DNA from: Pseudomonadota bacterium
GTDB taxonomy: Bacteria; Pseudomonadota; Alphaproteobacteria; Caulobacterales; Caulobacteraceae
DNA length: 9,157 nucleotides
Direction of reading: 5' to 3'
Assembly (NCBI GenBank): GCA_023434015.1
Contig: JAEYTM010000059.1
Span: 1-9,157 of the forward strand
Of this stretch, positions 1 to 6,610 are shown piece by piece. The translations under genes and the position numbers were made by a program. Positions within the stretch are counted from its first letter, which is position 1. Each line of letters starts with the position of its first letter. The notes beneath the pieces were generated by a model that saw nothing but the letters and a program-made list of their open reading frames with translations, was not told the DNA's origin and searched no databases.

Positions 1-788
1 TTGGGAATGCGGCGGTCGCGGCCGTCCGGCCCGACCAGGAGCGCCGCCGGCGCCTGGAGCGCCAGCAGGTCGGCGGCGGCGCTGCGGGCCTTGGACCTGA
101 GCTGGTGGTCGAGCCAGCGACGGATCAGCAGCAGGAACAGCAGGCTGACGGCGGCGTCGAAATAGGCGTCCGGCCCGCGCAGGATGGTCTCGGAAAAACT
201 GATGACCAGGGTCAGCAGCACGCCGATGGAGATCGGCACGTCCATGTTGGCGCGGCGGGCCTTCAGCGAGCGCCAGGCGGACTCGAAGAAGGGCATGCCG
301 GCGTAGAGGGTGCAGGGGGTGGCGACGATCGCCGCCCACCACTGCATCACCAGGCGCGTGGCCGGGCCGAGTTCCTGGCCGAACAGGCCGGCCCAGAGCG
401 GCACCGAGAACATCATGGTGTTCATCGAGCCGAAGGCCGCGACGGCGAGGGCGAGGATCAGGCGGCGGCCCTCGCGGTCGTGGGCCTTCGCCGCCTGTCC
501 GGGGTCGAAGGGCGTGGCGGGGTAGCCGAGCTGCTCGAGGGTCTCGATCACCGCCGCCGGGCGGGCCGCAGCCGCGCCGACGAAGGTGACGATGAGCTTG
601 CCGGTGGTGAGGTTCAGCCGGGCGGCGGCGACGCCCGGCACGGCCTGGACCTCCCGCTCGATCTTGCCCAGGCAGGCGGCGCAGCGGGCGCCCTTGACCA
701 ACAGCTCCTGGGTCGGCGGCCCGCCGTCGCGCCGCCGCAGGAAGGCGCCGAAGTCGGGCGCGGGGGCGAGGTCGTAGGTCAGGGCCAT
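1..788 (-). CDS. ccoI: CcoI/FixI-type copper-translocating P-type ATPase, N-terminal part (3' end outside window)
   Basis: P1B-type ATPase that exports copper across the inner membrane for the CuB site of cbb3 oxidase. The window shows the first 262 residues. A heavy-metal-associated domain occupies about residues 27-95, with the metal-binding CxxC at C36 and C39 (sequence CAAC). Four hydrophobic segments follow at about 110-132, 148-166, 184-202 and 208-225. Between them are class signatures: YAGMPFFESAW (162-172), then ANMDVPISIG (180-189), and YFDAAVSLLFLLL (209-221), which is typical of CcoI/FixI. The catalytic CPC, DKTG and ATP-binding regions lie beyond the left edge and cannot be checked. 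The start is the ATG at 788-786, with GGAGG about 6 nt upstream. It overlaps the 3' end of ccoH by 10 nt, so translation is probably coupled. Its place after ccoGH makes a cbb3-specific ATPase much more likely than a general copper-detoxifying CopA. Confidence 0.95.
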   Translation of the reverse strand, partial: MALTYDLAPAPDFGAFLRRRDGGPPTQELLVKGARCAACLGKIEREVQAVPGVAAARLNLTTGKLIVTFVGAAAARPAAVIETLEQLGYPATPFDPGQAAKAHDREGRRLILALAVAAFGSMNTMMFSVPLWAGLFGQELGPATRLVMQWWAAIVATPCTLYAGMPFFESAWRSLKARRANMDVPISIGVLLTLVISFSETILRGPDAYFDAAVSLLFLLLIRRWLDHQLRSKARSAAADLLALQAPAALLVGPDGRDRRIP

Positions 789-1267
789 TCGAGCCTCCGT
801 CCGGCTTCGAAGCGGCGGCCCTGAGCGTCGACGGCCTCGGCGGTGAGGTCCCAGGCGCCGGCGAGCCCGGCCGCCGGGGCGGCGTAGTGGCCAGGGGCCT
901 CCTCGCGGAAGGTCAGGACGACGCGGCCGGCCTCGGTCGCCGGGCGCTGCAGGCTGCCGCGCACGCTCAGGCCTTCGAGCGGCTGGCCGTCGGCGCCCAG
1001 CATCTTCACCACCACCCCGCCCGGTTCGGCCGCGGCGCCGGCGCGCCAGCCCAGCTCCTCCTGCTGCGCCAGGCGGGCGATCTTGCGGTTGTAGAGCAGG
1101 CCGTCCTCGTAGGGGGTCACCGACACCTGGCCCGGGAAGGTCTTGAGCGCGATGACCGTGAAGATGACGTCGACGGTGATCACCACCGCGAAGAAGCTGA
1201 CGATCCCGGCCAGCACGTGCCAGCCTTTGACGCGAAATCCATTTTCGGCGGCGGGGGTGTCGCTCAT
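779..1267 (-). CDS. ccoH: CcoH/FixH, cbb3 oxidase assembly protein
   Basis: A 162-residue membrane-anchored protein needed for assembly or stability of cbb3 oxidase; the exact biochemical role of the family is not settled. A short cytoplasmic N-terminus with the FixH-like stretch GWHVLAGIVSFFAVVITVD (16-34) leads into one membrane helix (about 17-41). A periplasmic domain of about 120 residues follows. The PYEDGLLYN motif (52-60) just after the helix is characteristic of FixH. The rest looks like a beta-rich domain, with stretches such as PGHYAAP and GAWDLTAEA. The ATG at 1267 overlaps the ccoG stop in an ATGA arrangement and has a GGAG about 7 nt upstream inside ccoG. Its stop overlaps the ccoI start. 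Length and position between ccoG and ccoI match the usual ccoGHI order. Confidence 0.93.
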   Translation of the reverse strand: MSDTPAAENGFRVKGWHVLAGIVSFFAVVITVDVIFTVIALKTFPGQVSVTPYEDGLLYNRKIARLAQQEELGWRAGAAAEPGGVVVKMLGADGQPLEGLSVRGSLQRPATEAGRVVLTFREEAPGHYAAPAAGLAGAWDLTAEAVDAQGRRFEAGRRLEWP

Positions 1268-2757
1268 CGGGCGGCTCCGGTGATGAAGGTGGTCTTGGCG
1301 CGGACCTCGTCCTCGCCGTCGCGGACGACGAAGGCGGCGGGCAGGTCCTCCGCGGCCAGGCCGGGGGGCGCGATGACGAAGACGCGCACGGCGCGGACCT
1401 CGTTGGGCTCCACGGTCACCGCGATCTCGCCGGCGCTGGCCGCCGCGCCGGGGGTGCGCAGCACCGCGCCGGGAACGCCTGTGAAGCTGACCTTCAGGGT
1501 CTTGGACTCGAAGCTGCGGTTGGAGACCTTCAGGGTGTAGCCATCGCGCACCGAGCCGTCCTGCAACCGCACGAACATCGGGTCGCGGTCCTGCAGGACG
1601 TGGAGGTCGAGGGTCTTTCGGGTCGCAAAACCCCAGGCCATCAGCGCGGTGACCACCGCGAGCATGACCGCGTAGTAGAGAGTCCGCGAACGGATCAGGC
1701 GATAGATCGCCGGCTGGCCGGCGGCGCGCGCGGCGACGGCGGCGTCGGTGTCGTAGGCGATCAGCGCGCGGGGCCGCTCGACCCGGTCCATGATCTCGTC
1801 GCAGGCGTCGATGCACAGGCCGCAGTTGATGCATTCGAGCTGGGCGCCGTCGCGGATGTCGATGCCCATCGGGCAGGCGACGACGCACTGGCGGCAGTCG
1901 ACGCAGTCGCCGCGGCCCAGCCAGTCGGCGCCCTTCTTGTGCGCGCCGCGCGGCTCGCCGCGGTCGGCCCGGTAGGTGACCTGCAGGGAGTGCTGGTCGA
2001 GCATGGCGCCCTGGATCCGCGGCCAGGGGCACATGTAGATGCAGACCTGCTCGCGCATGTGACCGGCGAAGACGTAGGTCGTGGCGGTGAGCAGGAAGCA
2101 GAAGACGTAGGCGCTGGCCGGCGCCTGGCCGACCCAGAAGTCCCGCAACAGCTGTGGCGCGTCGTGGAAGTAGAAGATCCAGGCCCCGCCGGTGCCGAAG
2201 GCGATGCCCAGCCAGACGGCGTGCTTGCCGCCCTTGCGCCACAGCTTGCCGAACGACCAGGGCTGGGCGTCCAGGCGCATGCGGGCGTTGCGGTCGCCTT
2301 CGAACAGCCGCTCGACGTAGATGTAGAGGTCGGTCCAGACGGTCTGCGGGCAGGTGTAGCCGCACCACAGCCGGCCGAAGAGGGCGGTGACCAGGAACAG
2401 GCTCAGGGCCGCCATCACCAGCAGGCCGGTGATGAAGTGGACCTCCTGCGGCCACAGCTGGATGAAGAAGAAGTAGAAGCGCTGGTGCGCGAAATCGACC
2501 AGCACCGCCTGATCCGGAAGGGCGCCCGGCCGCTCCCAGCGGATCCACGGCGTCACGTAGTAGATGCCCAGGGTCACGACCAGCAGGACCCATTTGATCG
2601 CCCGCCACCGGCCGTGGACCAGCTTCGGATAGATCGGCACCCGCGGCTTGTAGAGACCGCCGGCCGCCTGCTTGCCCCGTACCCGGGCCGCGGCCGAAAC
2701 CGGGGCGTCGGGGGCGTGGCCGGTGGATTTCGCCGTGCGGTCGATGACGACGGTCAT
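1264..2757 (-). CDS. ccoG: CcoG/FixG/RdxA, membrane-bound 4Fe-4S ferredoxin-like cupric reductase for cbb3 assembly
   Basis: A 497-residue polyferredoxin. The family is known to reduce Cu(II) to Cu(I) for delivery to the cbb3 CuB site, in concert with CcoI. Hydrophobic segments lie at about 52-70, 107-127, 180-198, 215-232 and 360-378. Two membrane-associated cysteine pairs are visible: C132 and C136 in WCGYTCPQTVWTD, and C239 and C243 in QVCIYMCPWPRIQ. A soluble loop carries two 4Fe-4S motifs: C285, C288, C291, C295 followed by P, and C309, C312, C315, C319. After the last helix, residues 380-497 form the Ig-like FixG C-terminal domain. The start is the ATG at 2757, 4 nt past the ccoP stop. 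I see no good Shine-Dalgarno there, so re-initiation after ccoP is likely. All family cysteines appear present, so the gene looks intact. Confidence 0.97.
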   Translation of the reverse strand: MTVVIDRTAKSTGHAPDAPVSAAARVRGKQAAGGLYKPRVPIYPKLVHGRWRAIKWVLLVVTLGIYYVTPWIRWERPGALPDQAVLVDFAHQRFYFFFIQLWPQEVHFITGLLVMAALSLFLVTALFGRLWCGYTCPQTVWTDLYIYVERLFEGDRNARMRLDAQPWSFGKLWRKGGKHAVWLGIAFGTGGAWIFYFHDAPQLLRDFWVGQAPASAYVFCFLLTATTYVFAGHMREQVCIYMCPWPRIQGAMLDQHSLQVTYRADRGEPRGAHKKGADWLGRGDCVDCRQCVVACPMGIDIRDGAQLECINCGLCIDACDEIMDRVERPRALIAYDTDAAVAARAAGQPAIYRLIRSRTLYYAVMLAVVTALMAWGFATRKTLDLHVLQDRDPMFVRLQDGSVRDGYTLKVSNRSFESKTLKVSFTGVPGAVLRTPGAAASAGEIAVTVEPNEVRAVRVFVIAPPGLAAEDLPAAFVVRDGEDEVRAKTTFITGAAR

Positions 2758-2761
2758 GGTG

Positions 2762-3628
2762 CTAACGGCCGGCGGCGTTGGCGTGGATGTAGACGGCCAG
2801 CGCCTTGATGGTTTCCGGATCGAAGCGGTCGGCCCAGGCCGGCATCACTCCGTTGCGGCCGTAGTGGATCTGGCCGCGGATGTCGTCGCGGTCGCCGCCG
2901 TAGAGCCACTCGGCGTCGGTCAGGTTCGGGGCGCCGAACTGGGCGACGCCCTCGCCGGACGGGCCGTGGCAGGCGGCGCACTGTGCCTGATAGACCGGCT
3001 CGGCGCGGGCGACGGCGGCCTTCTCGGCCGGCCGGCGGGAGAGGGCGACGACATATTCGGTCAGGTCGGCGACCTGGGCGCCGGTCAGCATCTGGTCGCG
3101 GCCGAAGGCCGGCATCTGGGACTCGTGCGCCTCAGGATGGCCGCTGCGGACGCCGACGGTGATGGTCCGCTGGATGTCCTCCAGCGAGCCGCCCCACAGC
3201 CAGACGTCGTCGCGCAGGTTCGGGTAGCCCTTGAATCCGGCGCCGCCGGTCCCGTGGCAGGTGGCGCAGTTGTCGCCGAAGACCGCCTGGCCGGCGGCCA
3301 GGGCGTAGGCCTGCAGCTCCGGGTCGGCCTCGATCTGCTCCAGGGAGGCGTCGCGCAGCCTGGCGCCCTGGGTCCCGCGCAGGGCCTTCAGCCCGGCCAG
3401 TTCGCCGGCCACGGCCGCGCGGTCGGACTGGCCGAGGATGCCGCGGGTGTAGCCGCTGACCCCCGGCCACGCCGGCATCAGCACCCAGTAGACCGCCGCC
3501 ACGGCGACGCTGGCCCACATCACCCAGAGCCACCAGCGCGGCAGGGGATTGTCGAGCTCGCGGATGCCGTCCCACTCGTGCCCGGTGGTTTCGACACCGG
3601 TCGCTTCATCGAGCTCACGCTTGGACAT
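2762..3628 (-). CDS. ccoP: CcoP/FixP, dihaem cytochrome c subunit III of cbb3 oxidase
   Basis: A 288-residue membrane-anchored dihaem cytochrome c that passes electrons from soluble cytochrome c to CcoO and CcoN. The N-terminus has the typical EWDGIRELDNPLPRWW stretch (18-33), followed by one membrane helix at about 31-51. Two periplasmic cytochrome c domains follow. The first has haem motif CATCH (C121, C124, H125) with axial Met M172 in QMPAFG. The second has CAACH (C217, C220, H221) with axial Met M262 in VMPAW. The ATG at 3628 is preceded only by a weak purine stretch (GAGAG), and the gene overlaps the end of ccoQ by 14 nt in another frame, so coupling is likely. The usual length is about 290-310 residues and the protein ends at a normal position. 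Confidence 0.98.
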   Translation of the reverse strand: MSKRELDEATGVETTGHEWDGIRELDNPLPRWWLWVMWASVAVAAVYWVLMPAWPGVSGYTRGILGQSDRAAVAGELAGLKALRGTQGARLRDASLEQIEADPELQAYALAAGQAVFGDNCATCHGTGGAGFKGYPNLRDDVWLWGGSLEDIQRTITVGVRSGHPEAHESQMPAFGRDQMLTGAQVADLTEYVVALSRRPAEKAAVARAEPVYQAQCAACHGPSGEGVAQFGAPNLTDAEWLYGGDRDDIRGQIHYGRNGVMPAWADRFDPETIKALAVYIHANAAGR

Positions 3629-3794
3629 GGTCGCTCTCGTCGTCCTCGAGGGGCAGTTGGGAAAGGCGGTGGAAGGCGTCCCTGTTCTTGGGCCACAGGG
3701 CGTAGGCGCAGCCGGCGAGGAAGACGGCGACGAAGTAGATCGTCCCGCCCTGCTGGGCGATGCGGGCGACGGTGTCGTAGTCGAGGCCGCTCAT
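3615..3794 (-). CDS. ccoQ: CcoQ/FixQ, small membrane subunit of cbb3 oxidase
   Basis: A 59-residue protein between ccoO and ccoP. It begins MSGLDYDTVARIAQQGG and has one hydrophobic segment at about 17-35 (TIYFVAVFLAGCAYALWP). The tail is charged, with an acidic run LEDDESD at 49-55. The YALWPKNRDAF stretch after the helix resembles FixQ/CcoQ proteins (consensus like Y.F.P..K..F). CcoQ is known to stabilise the assembled complex and is not catalytic. The ATG at 3794 forms an ATGA overlap with the ccoO stop. A GGAG lies 8 nt upstream, at 3803-3806 inside ccoO, and supports this start. The stop lies 14 nt inside ccoP. The call rests on position, size and topology more than on strong motif identity. 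Confidence 0.93.
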   Translation of the reverse strand: MSGLDYDTVARIAQQGGTIYFVAVFLAGCAYALWPKNRDAFHRLSQLPLEDDESDHVQA

Positions 3795-4528
3795 CGCATG
3801 TTCTCCGGGTCTTCAGCCTGGTAGGTGCGGAAGTCGACCTGGGTCCCCAGCATCTGCAGGTAGGCGATGAGGGCGTCCATCTCGGTCAGCCGGCCGGGAT
3901 CGCCGTCGAAGTCGCGCTGCAGGATCTTGTCGCCGTAGCGCTTCTTCAGCTCGACGCCGCGCGGGTCGTAGGGGTCGGCCTGGGCTTCCAGGTCGTCGCG
4001 GGCGTGGTCGATCTGCGCCTGGGTGTAGGGCACCCCGACCTTGGTCAGGGCGGCCAGCTTGCGGCCGATGTCGCGGGTCTCAAGCGGCTTGTCGGCGATG
4101 AAGGCGTAGGGCGGCATCACCGATTCCGGCACCAGCGCGCGCGGATCGATGAGGTGCTCGCGGTGCCAGGCGTCGGAGTACTTGCCCCCGACCCGCGCCA
4201 GATCCGGACCGGTGCGTTTGGACCCCCACTGGAACGGGTGGTCGTACATGCTCTCGGCCGCCAGGCTGTAGTGGCCGTAGCGCTCCACCTCGTCGCGCAG
4301 CGGGCGGATCATCTGCGAGTGGCAGGTGTAGCAGCCCTCGCGGACATAGATGTCGCGGCCCGCCTGTTCGAGCGGTGTGTAGGGGCGGACCCCCTCGACC
4401 TTCTCGATGGTGCTCTCCAGGTAGAAGAGCGGGGTGATCTCGACCAAGCCGCCGACCGAGACGACCAGCAGAATGCCGATGACCAGGGCGAGCGAATTGC
4501 GCTCGAACTTACCGTGATGTTTCCACAT
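3791..4528 (-). CDS. ccoO: CcoO/FixO, monohaem cytochrome c subunit II of cbb3 oxidase
   Basis: A 245-residue membrane-anchored cytochrome c that relays electrons from CcoP to CcoN. One N-terminal helix lies at about 12-32. The FixO stretch PLFYLEST (33-40) and PYTPLEQAGRDIYVREGCYTCHSQMIRP (49-76) follow. The haem c motif is CYTCH, with C66, C69 and H70. M138 in SVMPPY is the expected axial ligand. Further family landmarks are SKRTGPDLARVGGKYSD (103-119) and the C-terminal DALIAYLQMLGT. The ATG at 4528 lies 13 nt after the ccoN stop. A purine stretch AGGGA about 10 nt upstream overlaps that stop and gives a weak ribosome-binding site. Nothing appears truncated or altered. Confidence 0.98.
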   Translation of the reverse strand: MWKHHGKFERNSLALVIGILLVVSVGGLVEITPLFYLESTIEKVEGVRPYTPLEQAGRDIYVREGCYTCHSQMIRPLRDEVERYGHYSLAAESMYDHPFQWGSKRTGPDLARVGGKYSDAWHREHLIDPRALVPESVMPPYAFIADKPLETRDIGRKLAALTKVGVPYTQAQIDHARDDLEAQADPYDPRGVELKKRYGDKILQRDFDGDPGRLTEMDALIAYLQMLGTQVDFRTYQAEDPENMR

Positions 4529-4541
4529 GGGGGTGCTGTCC

Positions 4542-6206
4542 CTATTCCGCCGCCATGGGCGCGGTGAGGGCGGGAGCCGCCGCTTCCGCGACGCTCGGCG
4601 CGGCGGAGGGCATGCGGATCGTGCGCCACAGGTTGTAGGCCATGATCACCGTGCCGGAGAGGAACATGAGGCCCCCCACGGTGCGGATGACGTTCTCGAT
4701 GTGCTTGGCGGAGACCGTCTCGACGAAGGCGTGGGCGAGGAAGCCCTGCGGCGTGTACTCGCGCCACATCAGGCCCTCCATGATCCCGGAGACCCACATC
4801 GCGGCGATGTAGAGAAGGATGCCGGTGGTCGCGATCCAGAAGTGCCACTCGACCAGGCGGTTGGACCAGAGCCGCTCCTTCTTCCACAGCCACGGGACCA
4901 GGCAGTAGACGGCGCCGAAGGTGATGAAGCCGACCGAGCCGAGCGCGCCGGAGTGGACGTGGCCGATGGTCCAGTCGGTGTAGTGGGAGAGGGCGTTGAC
5001 CTCGCGGATCGACATCAGCGGCCCTTCGAAGGTGGCCATGCCGTAGAAGGCGATGGAGACCACCATCATCCGGATCACCGGGTCGGTGCGCAGCTTGTCC
5101 CAGGCGCCCGACAGGGTCATCAGGCCGTTGATCATGCCGCCCCAGGACGGCATCCACAGCATGATCGAGAAGGTCATGCCCAGCGTCTGGGCCCACTGCG
5201 GCAGGGCCGTGTAGTGCAGGTGGTGCGGACCCGCCCAGATGTAGATGAAGATCAGCGACCAGAAGTGGACGATGGACAGCCGGTAGGAATAGACCGGCCG
5301 CTCCGCCCGCTTCGGCACGAAGTAGTACATCATCGCCAGGAAGCCGGCGGTGAGGAAGAAGCCGACGGCGTTGTGGCCGTACCACCACTGCAGCAGGGCG
5401 TCCTGCACCCCGGCGAAGGCGGAGTAGCTGCGGTGCTCCAGCAGGCTGACCGGCATCGCCAGATTGTTGACGATGTGCAGCAGGGCGATGGTGACGATGA
5501 AGGCCAAGTAGAACCAGTTGGCCACATAGATGTGCGGTTCGCGGCGCTTCCAGATCGTGCCCAGAAAGACGAGGAAGTAGGCGACCCAGACGACGGTCAG
5601 CCAGAGGTCCACGTACCATTCCGGCTCGGCGTACTCGCGGCTCTGGGTGATGCCGGCGAGGTAGCCGACGGCCGCGAGCACGATGAACAGCTGATAGCCC
5701 CAGAAGACGAACCAGGGCGCGAGGCCGCCGGCCAGCCGCGCCCTGCAGGTGCGCTGGACCACCCAGAAGGAGGTGGCGATCAGGGCGTTGCCGCCAAAGG
5801 CGAAGATCACGCCGGAGGTGTGCAGCGGGCGCAGGCGGCCGAAGTTCAGCCAGCCGGCCTCAGGGAAGTAGAGCAGGTCGGGCCAGGAGAGCTGGGCGGC
5901 GATGAACACCCCGGCCGCCATGCCGACGATGCCCCAGAACATTGTGGCGATGACGCCGGCGCGGACCACTCCGTCCTCATAGCGATCCGGCTGCGGGCGG
6001 AAGCGGCCGTCGGTGATGCCGACGGTCATCACCCAGGTGGCCGCCAGGAAGGCCAGGGTGAATATCCACCCATGCAGCCGGAACAGCGGGTCCGGGGAGA
6101 AGGCGGTCGCCACGAGGCTGGCCAGGGCGGCGAGGCCGCAGAAGGCGAAGAGCAGGAGCACGCCGGATGGCGTATCTCCCTGCGGGCGGGCGATTGAGGC
6201 TGTCAT
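4542..6206 (-). CDS. ccoN: CcoN/FixN, catalytic subunit I of cbb3 cytochrome c oxidase
   Basis: A 554-residue multispan haem-copper oxidase subunit that reduces O2 to water and pumps protons. Ligands can be assigned by motif and spacing. H129 in RPLHTSG and H418 bind low-spin haem b. H416 in DWTIGHVHSG binds haem b3. H278 (WYGHNAVGF), H328 and H329 (AGPHHLHYT) bind CuB. Y322 sits six residues before the HH pair, where the cross-linked tyrosine is expected. E394 in MATFEGPLMS is the conserved glutamate near the active site. Compared with the short gammaproteobacterial form (about 475 residues) it has about 70 extra N-terminal residues with hydrophobic segments, the usual state of FixN-type proteins, and an Ala/Pro-rich C-terminal tail (533-554). 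I chose the ATG at 6206, preceded by GGGGG at about 4 nt. An upstream in-frame TTG at 6284 falls in the FixK-type box and is unlikely. Confidence 0.98.
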   Translation of the reverse strand: MTASIARPQGDTPSGVLLLFAFCGLAALASLVATAFSPDPLFRLHGWIFTLAFLAATWVMTVGITDGRFRPQPDRYEDGVVRAGVIATMFWGIVGMAAGVFIAAQLSWPDLLYFPEAGWLNFGRLRPLHTSGVIFAFGGNALIATSFWVVQRTCRARLAGGLAPWFVFWGYQLFIVLAAVGYLAGITQSREYAEPEWYVDLWLTVVWVAYFLVFLGTIWKRREPHIYVANWFYLAFIVTIALLHIVNNLAMPVSLLEHRSYSAFAGVQDALLQWWYGHNAVGFFLTAGFLAMMYYFVPKRAERPVYSYRLSIVHFWSLIFIYIWAGPHHLHYTALPQWAQTLGMTFSIMLWMPSWGGMINGLMTLSGAWDKLRTDPVIRMMVVSIAFYGMATFEGPLMSIREVNALSHYTDWTIGHVHSGALGSVGFITFGAVYCLVPWLWKKERLWSNRLVEWHFWIATTGILLYIAAMWVSGIMEGLMWREYTPQGFLAHAFVETVSAKHIENVIRTVGGLMFLSGTVIMAYNLWRTIRMPSAAPSVAEAAAPALTAPMAAE

Positions 6207-6270
6207 GGACCCCCGACGAGTCGCTGGTTTCGAACTGCCTCGCTCTTGCCGGGCCGGATCGGGTGCGGCC

Positions 6271-6284
6271 TTGATTTGCGTCAA
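6271..6284. promoter_or_regulatory. FixK/FNR-type binding site between ccoN and the divergent small gene
   Basis: The plus strand reads TTGATTTGCGTCAA and the minus strand TTGACGCAAATCAA. This matches the FixK/FNR consensus TTGAY-N4-RTCAA in all conserved half-site positions. Its centre (6277.5) lies 71.5 bp from the ccoN ATG and 58.5 bp from the ATG at 6336. If the box is centred at -41.5, as in class II FNR/FixK promoters, the ccoN transcript would start near 6236 with a 30-nt leader. The -10 hexamer there would be CAAGAG, a weak match. On the plus strand a start near 6319 would have TCAGAT or CAGATG as its -10. Induction at low oxygen is inferred from the known behaviour of FixK and FNR. 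Confidence 0.88.
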
Positions 6285-6335
6285 GGACCGCCAGGCCGGC
6301 GCGGGTCAGATGCCGACGGTTCCGGAGCACGTCCC

Positions 6336-6593
6336 ATGACAGCCAACCCAGCATCGCGCCGACTGCAGACCGTCGGCCTCGTCCTCATCGCCGCGGCGGC
6401 GTTCTCCGGCGCGGCCGGCGGCATTCACATGCTGGCGATGCGCCGCGCCTATGGAGTGATCTGCGGCTCAGGCGGAGGGGAGCTGGCGCATTGCGCGGCC
6501 TGTTTCGCCGCCGTGGCCTTGCTGTTGTCGGGCCTGGCGATGCTGGCGGCGGCGGAGATGCGACGGCCGAAATGGGCGCGTTCCAGCCTCTGA
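6336..6593 (+). CDS. small two-helix membrane protein of unknown function with HCxxC motif
   Basis: I do not recognise this 85-residue protein. It has a basic N-terminus (MTANPASRRLQ) and two hydrophobic stretches at about 12-33 and 54-73. The loop between them contains C43 (VICGSG), H52, C53 and C56 in the order AHCAAC. The tail is basic (MRRPKWARSSL). H31 sits at the end of the first helix. The spacing of Cys and His vaguely recalls small cysteine-containing membrane proteins such as the DUF2946 group, but I cannot support a family assignment. The ATG at 6336 has a GGAG 8 nt upstream (6324-6327), a good ribosome-binding site. The gene is divergent from ccoN with the FixK-type box between them, so co-regulation with the oxidase is possible. 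It converges on the histidine kinase gene, leaving only 14 bp. A role in metal or haem handling is speculation. Confidence 0.72.
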   Translation: MTANPASRRLQTVGLVLIAAAAFSGAAGGIHMLAMRRAYGVICGSGGGELAHCAACFAAVALLLSGLAMLAAAEMRRPKWARSSL

Positions 6594-6610
6594 GCGAGGG
6601 CGGCCCCTCA
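6594..6610. other. short GC-rich inverted repeat in the gap between convergent genes
   Basis: The 14-bp gap and the start of the kinase stop codon contain GAGGG-CGGC-CCCTC (6596-6609), a perfect 5-bp inverted repeat with a 4-nt loop. There is no T-run after it on either strand, so it is not a standard intrinsic terminator. It could still act as a weak bidirectional stem separating the convergent transcripts, or it may be chance in GC-rich sequence. Confidence 0.25.

Noticed and set aside
1798..1841. Second 4Fe-4S motif of CcoG ends CD instead of CP
   Set aside because: CcoG/RdxA proteins commonly have Asp after this cysteine (CIDACD-like), so this is normal for the family.
779..2608. Large minus-strand frame overlapping ccoG and ending with the ccoH sequence
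   Set aside because: Only its last 162 residues are real (ccoH, starting at 1267). The upstream part is an out-of-frame Arg/Pro-rich reading of ccoG.
2672..6197. Long open frames on the plus strand across the cco operon (2672-4567, 4527-6197, 1600-2808)
   Set aside because: They are antisense to clearly recognisable ccoN, ccoO, ccoP and ccoG, show low-complexity Arg/Gly/Ala/Asp-rich translations, and lack recognisable domains. Long shadow frames are expected in GC-rich DNA.
6207..6284. Upstream TTG start extending ccoN by 26 residues
   Set aside because: The TTG is part of the FixK-type box at 6271-6284. Transcription controlled by that box should begin downstream of it, and the extension is not like FixN N-termini.
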